Shown: in pieces, positions 8,623 to 19,176 of the stretch
How positions within the stretch are numbered: position 1 is the first letter of the stretch
Layout of the letters: every line of letters begins with the position of its first letter
NCBI RefSeq assembly: GCF_900604315.1
Contig: NZ_LR026978.1
Span: forward strand, 2,025,615-2,089,614
Direction of reading: 5' to 3'
Length of the DNA: 64,000 bases
From: [Erwinia] mediterraneensis
Lineage (GTDB): Bacteria; Pseudomonadota; Gammaproteobacteria; Enterobacterales; Enterobacteriaceae
Translations under genes and position numbers: made by a program
Notes under the pieces: model-generated
The model's input: only the letters and a program-made list of their open reading frames with translations
Told to the model about the DNA's origin: nothing
Database searches by the model: none

Positions 8623-9411
8623 ATGAATTACGCTGCTCTGCTTGAACCCATCTGGCAATTTCTCCACTGCCGTACGCCGCAGGCATGGATTGATGCCGCG
8701 CGCCAGCCGGAAAATTTAACCCTGCTGCTCACTGATCATATGGTCTGCGAGCTGAAAGCCGCGCAAACCGCAACCTGGCTTATCCGCAAGTATGTCGCCG
8801 ACAAACCGAGCGGCGATGCGATCCTTGCCTGGCTGAAGCCCTATGAAGATTTTATCTACCGTGAAGATCGCGACAGCAATTTTATCAACGCCCATAAAAA
8901 TCTGACGAAGAGCATTATCGTACGCAACGAACTGCCATGGGCGGACGATCTGGTGGAAAAAATGGTATTGCTGATCAAAGAGGAACTGCATCATTTTTAT
9001 CAGGTCTGGGAGATTATGCAGGCGCGCGGGATCCCTTATCAGAAGATCACCGCCAGCCGTTATGCCAAAGGCCTGCTGCGGGAAGTGACGACCCACGAAC
9101 CCGACACGCTGGTGGATAAGCTGATTTGTGGTGCTTATATCGAAGCGCGCTCCTGCGAACGTTTCGCCAGCCTGGCACCCTATCTCGATGCCGAACTGGA
9201 GAAATTTTATATTTCGCTGCTGCGTTCGGAAGCGCGTCATTACCAGGATTACCTGATGCTGGCGGCGCAGATTTCACCGAAAGATATCGCCCCACGCGTG
9301 CAGAAAATTGGCGAAACCGAAGCCCGACTGATTTCCGGGCCGGATAATGAGCTGCGTTTTCACAGCGGTGTCCCGGCATGGACAGCGGCGGCGGCTACCA
9401 CGGCCTCCTGA
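8623..9411 (+). CDS. miaE: tRNA-(ms2io6A) hydroxylase MiaE
   Basis: This non-heme diiron monooxygenase hydroxylates the isopentenyl group of ms2i6A-37 in tRNAs that read U-starting codons. The protein is 262 residues from MNYAALLEP. Diiron ligands are visible in a ferritin-like four-helix pattern: E in CELKAAQ, EELHH, E in EARSCERF and EARHY. Similarity to Salmonella MiaE is strong throughout. No clear Shine-Dalgarno precedes the ATG, and an upstream TTG at 8596 is possible but falls in the rraB terminator. Because tRNA modification by MiaE needs oxygen, it forms a contrast with nrdDG in this window, though they are not linked. Confidence 0.94.
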   Translation: MNYAALLEPIWQFLHCRTPQAWIDAARQPENLTLLLTDHMVCELKAAQTATWLIRKYVADKPSGDAILAWLKPYEDFIYREDRDSNFINAHKNLTKSIIVRNELPWADDLVEKMVLLIKEELHHFYQVWEIMQARGIPYQKITASRYAKGLLREVTTHEPDTLVDKLICGAYIEARSCERFASLAPYLDAELEKFYISLLRSEARHYQDYLMLAAQISPKDIAPRVQKIGETEARLISGPDNELRFHSGVPAWTAAAATTAS

Positions 9412-9451
9412 ATGGCAGCGAAAACAGCAGGCGTAACAGGCCTGCTGTAAG

Positions 9452-9816
9452 TTACCTCTCCTGCCAGATAATTTCTCCGTTCAGGCCGGTTTTAAAAGCT
9501 AAGCGATATTTTTTGTTATTTAATATGTACATCAGATCATAGTCCGCTGGATATTTCATCATGTAAGGAATACAGGTATCCGGCCAGCGGCGTTTTACAT
9601 TGGTTTCTACTGCCAGGGGGTTTGATAATTGTTTGTTGAGGCACTGAGTAAATAATAGCTCAGGACATCGCCGGGTCCGGCAGAGATACAGAGAGTGTTA
9701 TTACTGATAGCCGCATCGCCTTTATCACGGAAGGCCAGGGTATCAGATCCACAGCCAGACAAAAATAAGAAAAATAATAAGAGGCTGAGCTTTACACGAA
9801 AACGAAACGAATACAA
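9452..9816 (-). pseudogene. Frameshifted small lipoprotein, immunity-like
   Basis: The frame starts with a lipoprotein signal (hydrophobic run then LSGC lipobox, Cys about residue 22) and stops early after 69 residues. One added base in the C run near 9617-9621 restores a reading to TAA at 9452-9454 (about 55 more residues, ending IIWQER). The restored protein of about 120 residues, with a Cys pair and 'YYLLSAS' strand, resembles the small periplasmic lipoproteins annotated as putative T6SS immunity proteins in enterics (family recall, unverified). No ATG is in place: the start would be TTG at 9816 or an ATT at 9828 that could be a mutated ATG. Confidence 0.6.
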
Positions 9817-9887
9817 ACGGGATTTAATGTCAGGATAGTACGTCAGGTTCTGATTGCTTTCTGTATGGTGTTGTTAAGCGTGTATAT

Positions 9888-10203
9888 TCAGACACACCAT
9901 TGCAGCCGGCCAAAGAAACGCCAGTACCAAAAAAGAAGTAACAGTAAAATGGCAAGTGTCAGCCAGCGGGTAGCGTGCTTGCGTCGCAGGACTGGCAAGA
10001 TAAAGGGCAATATAAGTATCAGCGTGAAGGAAGCAGTAAATGCTCTGATATCATCAACCATAAAAACCCGATACGCATCACAGGTAGTTTTTATTTCATT
10101 ACCATCAATGTATCGTTCTTCTTTAAAGTAAGAAAGGTAAGCGATGTTAAAATCGCAAAATAACCCATAGATAAAGAATAAAAAGATTCTTTTTCCATTT
10201 CAT
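9888..10203 (-). pseudogene. Frameshifted small membrane protein, downstream of the effector-like pseudogene
   Basis: The ATG at 10203 overlaps the stop of the upstream pseudogene (ATGA). The frame begins MKWKKNLFILYLWVI, then hits TAA. Shifting frame at the T run near 10158 restores about 90 residues with two membrane segments around a short loop (ILILPFILPVL and TLAILLLLLFWYW) ending LQWCV at 9888. Position immediately after an effector-like gene suggests an inner-membrane immunity protein; this is inference. Confidence 0.5.
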
Positions 10204-10904
10204 TCTTTAATTGCTGATATAAGGTTAAGCGTTTTCCGTTTCTCCAGGGTTCTTCTCCCATAAGAACTATACTCCCGTTGTGGTGTACCTTCAGGCGCAT
10301 TGATGGAATCAATAAAATCCTGTTTATTTTGCTGGATGCCTCGATTGTACCTTTAGCCAGCCAGGATAATTTGCGCCTCGCTAAGTTTTGTTGTATCAGA
10401 ATCGGGAAAATCATACTTTATAAGATAATTTAAATGCTGAGCAACTACGCGAAGGTTGAAATCATTATTATATAAAAAATTAGCCAGCTGAAATTGTTGA
10501 AGAGAACTAAGGTTATCAGGATTCAACCCCAGTGTCTTTGCAACTACGCCTGATTGTATAGCCACAGCACCCACTGACACAGCATTAGATCATTAATTAT
10601 CTTTGCGTATGGGGCATTCAATGCACTGTCTGAACTGTAATACACCCTATCCTTTTAGTCTTTCTGGTGTTCCAGCAACTTCAGCAACCGCAACGCCCGC
10701 CAGTAACATGGCGGGAATTTTCTCTTGTGTAGCTATTGTAAGAATTCGGTCTTTATTGTAAACGAGCCAGGAGGATTTACAGGCCCAAAGGTAATTCATG
10801 CCAGTAAGATATTTTTGATTATCAGGCATGGCCCGGAAGTGTAAAAAATCCACTCCGTTCCAGTACAGGAAACCTTCACGATCGGCTTTACAAAAAGGAT
10901 TCAT
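10200..10904 (-). pseudogene. Degraded effector-like gene (several frameshifts and one nonsense codon)
   Basis: The ATG at 10904 has GGGAGG upstream and starts MNPFCKADREG. The first frame stops at 10647. A second frame carries YYSSDSALNAPYAKIIND and shifts again near 10588. The third frame (GAVAIQSG, LGLNPDNLSSLQQF) meets TAA at 10353-10355, then continues in the same frame through RYNRGIQQNKQDF, INAPEGTPQREYSSYGRR to TGA at 10200. The joined ~230-residue sequence has the 'AMLLAGVAVAEVAG ... RYNRG ... EYSSYGRR' pattern I associate with muramidase-like toxins near T6SS immunity genes; that recall is unverified. No vgrG or rhs gene is nearby. Confidence 0.6.
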
Positions 10905-10998
10905 AATGCCTCCCTGGCATGAATTTCCTGATGGCTTATTATGGTTCAACCAACCTGAGGTTAATATAAAATCATAATGAAGCCATTAAAAAGGCTAT

Positions 10999-11508
10999 TT
11001 ACAACACCTTCAACATTCTCACTTCGCAATCCACATGGCCGGTACAACCCAGCGCGCTTTCAATATGCTCAAACCCCAGCGACTCATACAGCTTAATCGC
11101 TTGCGTCAGGTTGCCGGTGGTTTCCAGATAGCAGCGTTTGAAGCCGCGCTCCTGAGCAAAGGCCATTGCACGTAACGCCAGATTACGCGCCAGCCCGCGG
11201 CCACGCACGTCAGGTAAGAAATACATCTTTTGCAGTTCGCAAATATCTGGCGCACTGCAGGCGAGGGGAGCAATACCGCCACCGCCCATTACCTTCCCCT
11301 GCTGTTCGACAATCCAATAGGCGCTGTTATCCGTACTGTAGAGCTCAAACAGCTGGTCCAGCTGTGGATCGGCAACGGTATAACCTTTGTCTGCGGTAAG
11401 GCCGAACTCGGCGGAAACCGTGCGGATGACCCGGGCGATATGGGGATTATCCGCCGCAGTAATCGGGCGCATCTGAAGCGCGAGCTGGGTTGCAGTGTTG
11501 GTCGTCAT
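10999..11508 (-). CDS. yjgM: GNAT-family N-acetyltransferase YjgM
   Basis: The 169-residue protein (from MTTNTATQ) aligns with E. coli YjgM along its length. The acetyl-CoA loop is [11 protein letters not shown], and the C-terminal [15 protein letters not shown] is characteristic. GNAT enzymes move acetyl from acetyl-CoA to an amine; the physiological substrate here cannot be read from sequence. A slightly longer TTG start at 11523 exists. It lies downstream of valS in the same direction, beyond the valS terminator. Confidence 0.9.
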   Translation of the reverse strand: MTTNTATQLALQMRPITAADNPHIARVIRTVSAEFGLTADKGYTVADPQLDQLFELYSTDNSAYWIVEQQGKVMGGGGIAPLACSAPDICELQKMYFLPDVRGRGLARNLALRAMAFAQERGFKRCYLETTGNLTQAIKLYESLGFEHIESALGCTGHVDCEVRMLKVL

Positions 11509-11521
11509 TGATATCTCATCC

Positions 11522-11548
11522 AAAAGAAAAAGCCGGGCGAGCCCGGCT
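11522..11548 (-). terminator. Rho-independent terminator after valS
   Basis: On the minus strand AGCCGGG/CCCGGCT forms a compact stem (11531-11548) followed by TTTTTCTTTT. It lies between valS and yjgM. Confidence 0.85.
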
Positions 11549-11579
11549 TAGCGTTAATTACGTGACAGCTGGCGAAGCT

Positions 11580-14435
11580 TTACAATGCCGCAATCACACC
11601 CTGCTGTTCAATCAGTTTTGCTTTTGACTGTTCCAGCTCGGTGATGCGAGCACGCTCTTTGGCAACCACCGCTTCCGGCGCGCGCGCAACAAAGCCTTCG
11701 TTAGCCAGCCGCGCCTGGATTTTTTCGATCTCGACGTCGAGTTTAGCCAACTCTTTCGCCAGACGATCCAGTTCAGCCGTCTTGTCCACCAGACCCGCCA
11801 TCGGGATCAGCAGTTCGGCGCCTTCAACGATTTTGGTTACGGACACCGGGCCTTTCTCGCCAGCCGGCAGCACCGTCAGGCTCTCCAGACGCGCCAGACG
11901 CGCCAGGAAGCTACGGTTTTCCTCTACGCGACGCTGAGCGTCCGGCGAGGCGTTACGCAGCAGCACATCCAGCGGCTTGCTGAGCGCGATATTCATTTCA
12001 GCACGGATATTACGTACCGCCACGATCGCCTGTTTCATCCACTCGATATCCGCCTGCGCTGCCGCATCTTCATTGGCCGCATCATACTGCGGGAAAGACT
12101 GCAGCATAATGGTGTCGTCGCTGATGCCTTTCAGTGCTTTCACGCGCTGCCAGATGGTTTCCGTAATAAACGGAATGATCGGATGCGCCAGGCGCAGCAG
12201 CGCTTCCAGCACCGTTACCAGCGTATGACGCGTACCGCGCAGCTCAGCTTCGCTGCCATTGCTCATCACCGGCTTGGTCAGCTCCAGATACCAGTCACAG
12301 AACTGGTTCCAGGTGAAGTCATACAGCAGGTTGGCAGCGATATCGAAACGGTAGCTGTCCAGCGCTTCACGATAGGCTTTCACCGTGCGGTTGAACTCGC
12401 TGAGGATCCAGCGATCCGCCAGCGACAGCGTCATCTCACCGCCGTTCTGACCGCAATCCTGATCTTCCGTGTTCATCAGCACAAAACGGCTGGCGTTCCA
12501 CAGCTTGTTACAGAAGTTGCGGTAGCCTTCCAGGCGCTTCATATCCCAGTTGATATCGCGACCGGTAGAAGCGAGCGCAGCCAGGGTAAAACGCAACGCA
12601 TCGGTGCCGGACGGCTCAATGCCGTTCGGGAACTGTTTCTCGGTGCGCTTGCGGATTTTTTCCGCCAGCTGCGGCTGCATCATGTTGCCGGTGCGTTTTT
12701 CCAGCAGCGCTTCCAGGGAGATACCATCGACCATATCCAGCGGGTCGATAACGTTCCCCCTGGACTTGGACATTTTCTGCCCTTCTTCGTCACGGATCAG
12801 ACCGGTCATGTAGACGGTTTTGAACGGCACCTGCGGCTTGCCGTTTTCATCTTTGATGAAGTGCATGGTCAGCATGATCATGCGGGCAATCCAGAAGAAG
12901 ATGATATCGAAACCGCTCACCAGCACGCTGGTCGGGTGGAAGGTGCGCAGCGCTTCGGTGTTTTCCGGCCAGCCCAGGGTAGAGAAGGTCCACAGCCCGG
13001 AAGAGAACCAGGTGTCGAGCACGTCATCATCCTGACGCAGCGCCACATCCGCGCCCAGCTGGTTTTCCGCGCGTACTTCCTCTTCGCTGCGGCCGACATA
13101 GACGTTGCCGTCGTTGTCATACCAGGCGGGAATACGATGGCCCCACCAGAGCTGACGTGAAATACACCAGTCCTGAATATCACGCATCCAGGAGAAGTAC
13201 ATGTTTTCGTACTGCTTCGGCACGAACTGGATGTCGCCATTTTCTACCGCTTCAACCGCCACTTTCGCCAGCGGGGCAGTGCGCACATACCATTGATCGG
13301 TCAGCATCGGTTCGATCACCACGCCGCCACGGTCGCCGTAAGGCACGGTCAGGTCATGCGGTTTGATCTCATCCAGCAGGCCAAGATCTTCAACGGCGGC
13401 GACGATCGCTTTACGCGCGGCGAAGCGCTCCATTTTCCGGAAAGCTGCCGGAATTTCATCGCTGTAGATGTCGCTTTCAATACCGTTGGTATCGTAAACC
13501 TGAGCGCGCTCGCGGATATCGCCGTCAAAGGTCAGGATGTTGATCATCGGCAACTGATGACGGCGACCCACTTCGTAGTCGTTGAAATCGTGGGCCGGGG
13601 TAATTTTCACGCAGCCGGTGCCTTTTTCCATATCGGCATGTTCGTCGCCCACGATGGGAATACGACGATTCACCAGCGGCAGGATCACGTCCTTGCCGAT
13701 CAGATCTTTATAACGCGGATCTTCCGGGTTTACCGCAACGCCGGTATCGCCCAGCAGGGTTTCCGGACGCGTGGTAGCGACCACCAGATAATCTTTCCCG
13801 TCAGCGGTTTTCGCGCCATCTGCCAGCGGATAGCGGATGTGCCACATGGAGCCTTTTGACTCGCGGTTTTCCACTTCAAGGTCAGAGATGGCGGTACGCA
13901 GTTTCGGATCCCAGTTTACCAGGCGCTTGCCGCGGTAAATCAGGTTCTCTTTATACAGGCGAACAAAGACTTCTTTCACCGCGTTGGAGAGCCCTTCATC
14001 CATGGTGAAGCGCTCACGCTCCCAGTCCACGGAGTTACCCAGGCGACGCATCTGACGGGTAATGGTGCCGCCAGATTCCGCTTTCCACTGCCAGATTTTG
14101 TCAATAAAGGCGTCACGGCCATAATCCTGGCGCGTTTTGCCCTCTTCAGCGGCGATCTTCCGCTCTACTACCATCTGGGTCGCGATACCTGCATGATCCG
14201 TACCCGCCTGCCATAGGGTATTTTTCCCCTGCATACGCTGGTAGCGGATCATGGTGTCCATGATGGTTTGCTGGAAGGCGTGACCCATATGCAAGCTGCC
14301 GGTGACATTCGGCGGCGGGATCATGATGCAGAAGCTTTCCTGGCTGGTATCGCCATGAGGTTTAAAGTAGCCCTGCTTTTCCCAGTGCTCGTAAAGCGGC
14401 TGCTCGATATCTTGCGGGTTATATGTCTTTTCCAT
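11580..14435 (-). CDS. valS: Valyl-tRNA synthetase ValS
   Basis: This class Ia synthetase charges tRNA-Val and edits mischarged threonine. It is 951 residues, identical to the E. coli length. The HIGH motif is HMGH at 49-52 and the KMSKS motif lies near residue 554 ([10 protein letters not shown]). The CP1 editing domain lies between them, followed by the anticodon-binding helical domain. The C-terminal coiled-coil arm typical of ValS ([20 protein letters not shown]) contacts tRNA. It starts 5 bp after the holC stop, so holC-valS is one unit. Confidence 0.98.
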   Translation of the reverse strand: MEKTYNPQDIEQPLYEHWEKQGYFKPHGDTSQESFCIMIPPPNVTGSLHMGHAFQQTIMDTMIRYQRMQGKNTLWQAGTDHAGIATQMVVERKIAAEEGKTRQDYGRDAFIDKIWQWKAESGGTITRQMRRLGNSVDWERERFTMDEGLSNAVKEVFVRLYKENLIYRGKRLVNWDPKLRTAISDLEVENRESKGSMWHIRYPLADGAKTADGKDYLVVATTRPETLLGDTGVAVNPEDPRYKDLIGKDVILPLVNRRIPIVGDEHADMEKGTGCVKITPAHDFNDYEVGRRHQLPMINILTFDGDIRERAQVYDTNGIESDIYSDEIPAAFRKMERFAARKAIVAAVEDLGLLDEIKPHDLTVPYGDRGGVVIEPMLTDQWYVRTAPLAKVAVEAVENGDIQFVPKQYENMYFSWMRDIQDWCISRQLWWGHRIPAWYDNDGNVYVGRSEEEVRAENQLGADVALRQDDDVLDTWFSSGLWTFSTLGWPENTEALRTFHPTSVLVSGFDIIFFWIARMIMLTMHFIKDENGKPQVPFKTVYMTGLIRDEEGQKMSKSRGNVIDPLDMVDGISLEALLEKRTGNMMQPQLAEKIRKRTEKQFPNGIEPSGTDALRFTLAALASTGRDINWDMKRLEGYRNFCNKLWNASRFVLMNTEDQDCGQNGGEMTLSLADRWILSEFNRTVKAYREALDSYRFDIAANLLYDFTWNQFCDWYLELTKPVMSNGSEAELRGTRHTLVTVLEALLRLAHPIIPFITETIWQRVKALKGISDDTIMLQSFPQYDAANEDAAAQADIEWMKQAIVAVRNIRAEMNIALSKPLDVLLRNASPDAQRRVEENRSFLARLARLESLTVLPAGEKGPVSVTKIVEGAELLIPMAGLVDKTAELDRLAKELAKLDVEIEKIQARLANEGFVARAPEAVVAKERARITELEQSKAKLIEQQGVIAAL

Positions 14436-14440
14436 TTCTG

Positions 14441-14899
14441 CTATGTCGTTTGCGGCTGAGGCGGCGTTGCCGTATTCAAGTGGAAGCCGACGCTGCGATA
14501 GGCTTTATAGCGGTCGCGCGCCAGCTGTTTCTGAGATTCTTCGAACGGTACGAAGTCTATCACTTCATGGAAAGCAGTAGCAAAATCTGCAAACTGCGGG
14601 AGCAGGCTGATCAGCAGATCGCGCGGCGCGTTGCCGCGGCGCTGCGGCCAGGCGAGCTCCACCGGTGCGCCGTAGCGCGGCCCTTCACCTGCCAGATTAT
14701 GCGGGACAAAAGCGTTCGCCGGGCGCTGCCACAGCGCTTCATCCAGCCGAATCGCCTGTTGCTCATCTTCACAGGCGATCAGGATGCGTTTGCCTTCACG
14801 CCAGCGCATGGCGGCCAGATCGCATACCAGCGCTTCGACAGCGCTAAGGCCATCCACATGCGTATCGTGATCGAGCAGGTAAAAGGTGGCGTTTTTCAT
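14441..14899 (-). CDS. holC: DNA polymerase III chi subunit HolC
   Basis: Chi joins psi (HolD) in the clamp-loader complex and binds SSB. The 152-residue protein starts [13 protein letters not shown], and [18 protein letters not shown] and [11 protein letters not shown] match E. coli HolC (147 residues). The C-terminus (TPPQPQTT) is a few residues longer. It lies between pepA and valS, the conserved enteric order. Confidence 0.96.
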   Translation of the reverse strand: MKNATFYLLDHDTHVDGLSAVEALVCDLAAMRWREGKRILIACEDEQQAIRLDEALWQRPANAFVPHNLAGEGPRYGAPVELAWPQRRGNAPRDLLISLLPQFADFATAFHEVIDFVPFEESQKQLARDRYKAYRSVGFHLNTATPPQPQTT

Positions 14900-14972
14900 G
14901 ATGTTGCCTTGACGCTAAGGTGTTGCTTTTCTGAATATGGATGAGGAAACGTTGCTTTGCTCCTCACTCCGA

Positions 14973-15070
14973 CCCTCTCCCGGAGGAGAGGGGAAAACCG
15001 GCAGCGATGCCGGTCTGTTCGTTCTGTGGGCGAAGGCGACTCGCTTCGTCCCTCTCCCTGTGGAAGAGGG
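14973..15070. repeat. Cluster of short inverted repeats between pepA and holC
   Basis: Four hairpin-forming palindromes lie in about 100 bp: CCCTCTCC/GGAGAGGG (14973-14992), CCGGCA/TGCCGG (14998-15013), a GAAGGCGA-type hairpin near 15032-15047, and CCCTCT/AGAGGG (15050-15070). None has a T tract. This looks like an intergenic REP/BIME-like element that could protect mRNA ends or attenuate read-through from pepA. Confidence 0.5.
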
Positions 15071-15092
15071 TAGCGGAGGCACAGGTAAAACC

Positions 15093-16601
15093 TCAGTCGT
15101 CGCCGTTCAGTCCGGCGCGATTCAGCAGGAACTGTGACAGCATCGGCACCGGACGGCCGGTTGCGCCTTTCGCCTTGCCGGAACGCCAGGCAGTACCGGC
15201 GATATCCAGGTGCGCCCAGTTATATTTACGTGCAAAGCGCGCCAGGAAGCAGGCCGCGGTAATCGCGCCCCCCGGACGTCCGCCAATATTGGCCATATCG
15301 GCAAAATTGGACTCCAGCTGCTCCTGAAACTCGTCCAGCATCGGCAGACGCCAGGCACGGTCGCCGGACTGTTCAGACGCACCGATCAGCTCATGCGCCA
15401 GCGGATTATGATTCGACAGCAGGCCGCTGACATGATGGCCGAGCGCAATCACGCAGGCACCGGTCAGGGTCGCAACATCAATCACCACTTCAGGTTCAAA
15501 GCGTTCCACGTAGGTCAGGGCATCACACAGCACCAGACGGCCTTCCGCATCGGTATTCAGCACTTCGACCGTCTGACCGGACATGGTGGTCAGGATATCG
15601 CCCGGACGCATAGCGCGGCCATCCGGCATATTTTCACAGCCCGCCAGTACGCCAACCACATTCAGCGGCAGATCCAGCTCGGCCACCATACGCATCACGC
15701 CGTAGACCGAAGCCGCGCCGCACATATCATACTTCATCTCATCCATCGCTTCGGCGGGTTTGATGGAGATACCGCCCGAGTCGAAGGTCAGCCCTTTGCC
15801 CACCAGCACAATCGGACGCGCCTCCGCATCGGGGCTGCCTTTGTACTCAATCACCGACATCAGCGATTCATTCTGCGAACCGGCACCCACCGCCAGATAG
15901 GCGTTCATCCCCAGCTCTTTCATCTGCTGTTCGCCGATCACGCGCGTAGTGATTTTACTCCAGGCGTCCGCCAGCTGGCGCGCCTGCGAGGCGAGATAGG
16001 CCGCGTTACAGATATTCGGCGGCATATTGCTCAGATCTTTCGCCGCTTTCACGCCGGCGGCGACTGCCAGGCCATGCTGGATGGCGCGCTCGCCGCTGGT
16101 TAATTCCCGGCGCGTCGGCACGTTAAACACCAGCTTACGCAGCGGACGGCGCGGCTCGGCTTTGTTACTTTTCAGCTGGTCAAAGCTGTAAAGCGCCTCT
16201 TTGGAGGTTTCAACCGCCTGACGCACTTTCCAGTAAGTGTTACGGCCTTTGACATGCAGTTCGGTGAGAAAACAGACTGCTTCCATCGAGCCGGTATCAT
16301 TCAGCGTATTAATGGTTTTCTGGATAACCTGCTTATACTGACGTTCATCCAGCTCACGTTCTTTGCCGCAGCCAATCAGCAAAATGCGTTCTGAGAGGAT
16401 ATTGGGCACGTGATGCAGCAGTAGCGTCTGGCCGGCTTTGCCTTCCAGTTCTCCGCGGCGCAGCAGGGCGCTGATATAACCGTCGCTGATTTTGTCCAGC
16501 TGTTCGGCAATCGGTGACAGACGGCGCGGTTCAAAGACGCCAACAACAATGCAGGCGCTGCGCTGCTTTTCCGGGCTACCGCTTTTTACACTGAACTCCA
16601 T
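15093..16601 (-). CDS. pepA: Leucyl aminopeptidase PepA
   Basis: This M17 dizinc/manganese aminopeptidase removes N-terminal residues; in E. coli it also binds DNA for Xer recombination at cer and represses carAB. It has 502 residues (E. coli 503). The metal-binding M17 signature NTDAEGRL is near residue 350, preceded by '[11 protein letters not shown]' and '[10 protein letters not shown]'. The DNA-binding N-terminal macro-like domain is retained. It is transcribed divergently from lptF and upstream of holC-valS. Confidence 0.97.
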   Translation of the reverse strand: MEFSVKSGSPEKQRSACIVVGVFEPRRLSPIAEQLDKISDGYISALLRRGELEGKAGQTLLLHHVPNILSERILLIGCGKERELDERQYKQVIQKTINTLNDTGSMEAVCFLTELHVKGRNTYWKVRQAVETSKEALYSFDQLKSNKAEPRRPLRKLVFNVPTRRELTSGERAIQHGLAVAAGVKAAKDLSNMPPNICNAAYLASQARQLADAWSKITTRVIGEQQMKELGMNAYLAVGAGSQNESLMSVIEYKGSPDAEARPIVLVGKGLTFDSGGISIKPAEAMDEMKYDMCGAASVYGVMRMVAELDLPLNVVGVLAGCENMPDGRAMRPGDILTTMSGQTVEVLNTDAEGRLVLCDALTYVERFEPEVVIDVATLTGACVIALGHHVSGLLSNHNPLAHELIGASEQSGDRAWRLPMLDEFQEQLESNFADMANIGGRPGGAITAACFLARFARKYNWAHLDIAGTAWRSGKAKGATGRPVPMLSQFLLNRAGLNGDD

Positions 16602-16869
16602 GCACTCTCCTGAATCTTAAAGACAACGGCGGCTGCGGTCGCTAGAATGTAGCGCGCTCGTAACTCATTATTTCTCCGTGGCGCCATGACATTTAGCCGG
16701 AGACGGTCATAATGAGTCAGGGTGACATTGTGTTGTTTTTCCACCACACTAACGCTTTAGTCATACAATTTTAGCTGCGACGACCGCCATTGATGAAGAA
16801 AAATGGCAAATAAGCGTTGAAACTATCGATTTTCCTGCAAAAAGACAAGTTTTCACAGGCGTAATAAGC

Positions 16870-17970
16870 GTGATTATCATTAGATATCTGGTTCGGGAAA
16901 CGCTCAAAAGCCAGCTGGCTATCCTGTTTATCCTGTTATTAATCTTCTTTTGTCAGAAGTTAGTCAGGATTCTGGGGGCAGCAGTCGATGGCGAGGTCCC
17001 GACAAATTTAGTTCTGACCCTGTTAGGGCTCGGCGTGCCGGAAATGGCACAACTTATTTTACCGCTCAGTCTGTTTTTAGCGATCCTGATGACCCTGGGG
17101 CGGCTCTACACGGAAAGTGAAATCACGGTGATGCACGCCTGCGGCCTGAGTAAAGGTGTGCTGGTAAAAGCGGCCATGATCCTGATGCTGTTTACGGCAT
17201 CTGTGGCGGCGGTCAACGTGATCTGGCTCGGCCCCTGGTCGTCACGCTATCAGGATGAAGTGACGCAGAACGCCAGGGCGAACCCGGGAGCGGCGGCGCT
17301 GGCGGCGGGGCAATTTCAGACCTCCAGCGACGGCAACACGGTGTTGTTCATTGAAGATGTGAAGGGCAATCAGTTTGGCAACGTGTTCCTGGCGCAACTG
17401 CGTCCCAAAGGCAACGCCCGTCCGTCGGTGGTGCTGGCGGACAGTGGCCATATGGATCAGCGTCCTGATGGTTCCCAGGTGGTGACGCTGGATAAAGGCA
17501 CGCGCTTTGAAGGAACCGCGCTGTTGCGCGATTTCCGCATCACTGACTTTGTGAATTATCAGGCGATTGTCGGTTACAAAACCGCCACGCTGGATCCTGA
17601 CGATGCTGAGCAGTCCAGTTTTACCACGCTGCTGCAGAATAAGACCCCCGCTTTCCGTGCGGAGTTGCACTGGCGTCTTACGCTGATCTTCTCGGTGCTG
17701 ATTATGGCGCTGATGGTGGTACCGCTGAGCGTGGTGAACCCGCGTCAGGGACGGGTACTCTCGATGCTGCCCGCGATGCTGCTTTATCTGATCTTTTTCC
17801 TGCTCCAGAGCTCACTGAAGTCGAATGCGTCAAAAGGTCGTCTTGATCCGGCCCTCTGGATGTGGGTGGTGAATGGGGCTTACCTGCTGCTGGCTGTGGC
17901 GCTGAACCTGTGGGATACGGTGCCGATGCGGCGTCTGCGCGCCCGCTTTAGCCGCGGAGGATCAGTCTGA
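16870..17970 (+). CDS. lptF: LPS export ABC transporter permease LptF
   Basis: LptF, LptG and LptB2 extract lipopolysaccharide from the inner membrane and pass it to the LptC-A-D bridge. The 366-residue protein has three N-terminal membrane segments, a periplasmic beta-jellyroll in the middle and three C-terminal segments (YjgP/YjgQ family). Length equals E. coli LptF. The GTG-like start region reads MIIIRYLVRETLKSQ. It overlaps lptG by one base (TGATG), and its 268-bp upstream gap separates it from divergent pepA. Confidence 0.96.
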   Translation: MIIIRYLVRETLKSQLAILFILLLIFFCQKLVRILGAAVDGEVPTNLVLTLLGLGVPEMAQLILPLSLFLAILMTLGRLYTESEITVMHACGLSKGVLVKAAMILMLFTASVAAVNVIWLGPWSSRYQDEVTQNARANPGAAALAAGQFQTSSDGNTVLFIEDVKGNQFGNVFLAQLRPKGNARPSVVLADSGHMDQRPDGSQVVTLDKGTRFEGTALLRDFRITDFVNYQAIVGYKTATLDPDDAEQSSFTTLLQNKTPAFRAELHWRLTLIFSVLIMALMVVPLSVVNPRQGRVLSMLPAMLLYLIFFLLQSSLKSNASKGRLDPALWMWVVNGAYLLLAVALNLWDTVPMRRLRARFSRGGSV

Positions 17971-19046
17971 TGTTTGGTGTACTTGACCGTTATATCGGCA
18001 GAACCATCTTTAATACCATCATGCTGACCTTGTTCATGCTGGTATCGCTCTCCGGTATTATTAAATTTGTCGATCAGCTGAGAAAAACCGGCCAGGGCGC
18101 TTATAGCGTGCTGGATGCCGGCTACTACACGCTGCTCAGCGTGCCGAAAGATATCGAGATCTTCTTTCCGATGGCGGCGTTGCTGGGCGCATTGCTGGGG
18201 CTGGGTATGCTGGCGCAGCGCAGCGAACTGGTCGTGATGCAGGCTTCGGGCTTTACCCGTATGCAGGTGGCGCTGTCCGTGATGAAAACCGCGATTCCCC
18301 TGGTGCTGTTAACCATGGCGATTGGCGAATTTGTTGCGCCGCAGGGGGAGCAGATGGCGCGTAACTACCGCGCTCAGCAGCTGTATGGCGGCTCCCTGGT
18401 CTCGACGCAGAATGGCCTGTGGGCGAAAGATGGCAACAGCTTTATCTATATCGAGCGTATCAAAGGCAACGATCAGCTGGATGGCGTCAGCATCTACAAC
18501 TTTAACGATCAGCGTCGGCTGCTCAGTGTGCGCTATGCGGCCAGCGCCATCTGGGACGCCACTGAGAAACGCTGGACCCTGTCGCAGGTGGATGAATCCG
18601 ATCTGAAAAATCCTCAGCAGATTACCGGATCGCAGAGCCTGCGCGGTGAGTGGAAAACCAATCTGACGCCGGACAAACTGGGCGTAGTGGCGCTGGATCC
18701 GGATGCGCTGTCGATCAGCGGTCTCTACAACTACAGCAAATACCTGAAGCAGAGCGGTCAGGAAGCGGGACGTTATCAGCTCAATATGTGGGGGAAAGTC
18801 TTCCAGCCGCTCTCCGTAGCGGTGATGATGCTGATGGCGCTGTCGTTTATTTTTGGCCCGCTGCGTAGCGTATCGATGGGGGTGCGGGTGGTTACCGGCA
18901 TCAGCTTCGGCTTCCTGTTCTACGTGCTGGATCAGATTTTCGGCCCGCTCAGCCTGGTGTATGGCTTACCGCCGGTGCTGGGTGCCATTCTGCCCAGCGG
19001 CGCGTTCTTCGCCATCAGCCTGTTCCTGCTGCTGAAGCGGCGTTAA
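17970..19046 (+). CDS. lptG: LPS export ABC transporter permease LptG
   Basis: Second permease of the LptB2FG transporter. It has 358 residues (E. coli 360), starts MFGVLDRYIGRTIF, and has the same 3+3 membrane-segment layout around a periplasmic jellyroll. Start and lptF stop overlap, indicating coupled translation and a 1:1 complex. A strong terminator follows at 19076-19117. Confidence 0.96.
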   Translation: MFGVLDRYIGRTIFNTIMLTLFMLVSLSGIIKFVDQLRKTGQGAYSVLDAGYYTLLSVPKDIEIFFPMAALLGALLGLGMLAQRSELVVMQASGFTRMQVALSVMKTAIPLVLLTMAIGEFVAPQGEQMARNYRAQQLYGGSLVSTQNGLWAKDGNSFIYIERIKGNDQLDGVSIYNFNDQRRLLSVRYAASAIWDATEKRWTLSQVDESDLKNPQQITGSQSLRGEWKTNLTPDKLGVVALDPDALSISGLYNYSKYLKQSGQEAGRYQLNMWGKVFQPLSVAVMMLMALSFIFGPLRSVSMGVRVVTGISFGFLFYVLDQIFGPLSLVYGLPPVLGAILPSGAFFAISLFLLLKRR

Positions 19047-19075
19047 AGGCCCGGGAAAAGAGCGTCACCTTACAA

Positions 19076-19117
19076 AAACCCCGAAAAGTTGAACCCTCAA
19101 CGATTCGGGGTTTCTTG
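19076..19117 (+). terminator. Rho-independent terminator after lptG
   Basis: A 10-bp stem AAACCCCGAA/TTCGGGGTTT (19076-19085 and 19104-19113) with an inner GTTGA/TCAAC stem, followed by CTTGTTTT. The symmetric A and T runs could also serve yjiN from the other side. Confidence 0.85.
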
Positions 19118-19176
19118 TTTTGGCTGCCCGCTAAAAGCCCTGCGTTCCGTCAGCGAGAAGATAACGGGTAGCGGAT

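Noticed and set aside
12183..13160. Long plus-strand open frame of 325 codons over valS
   Set aside because: Shadow of valS; high-GC antisense frames are common here.
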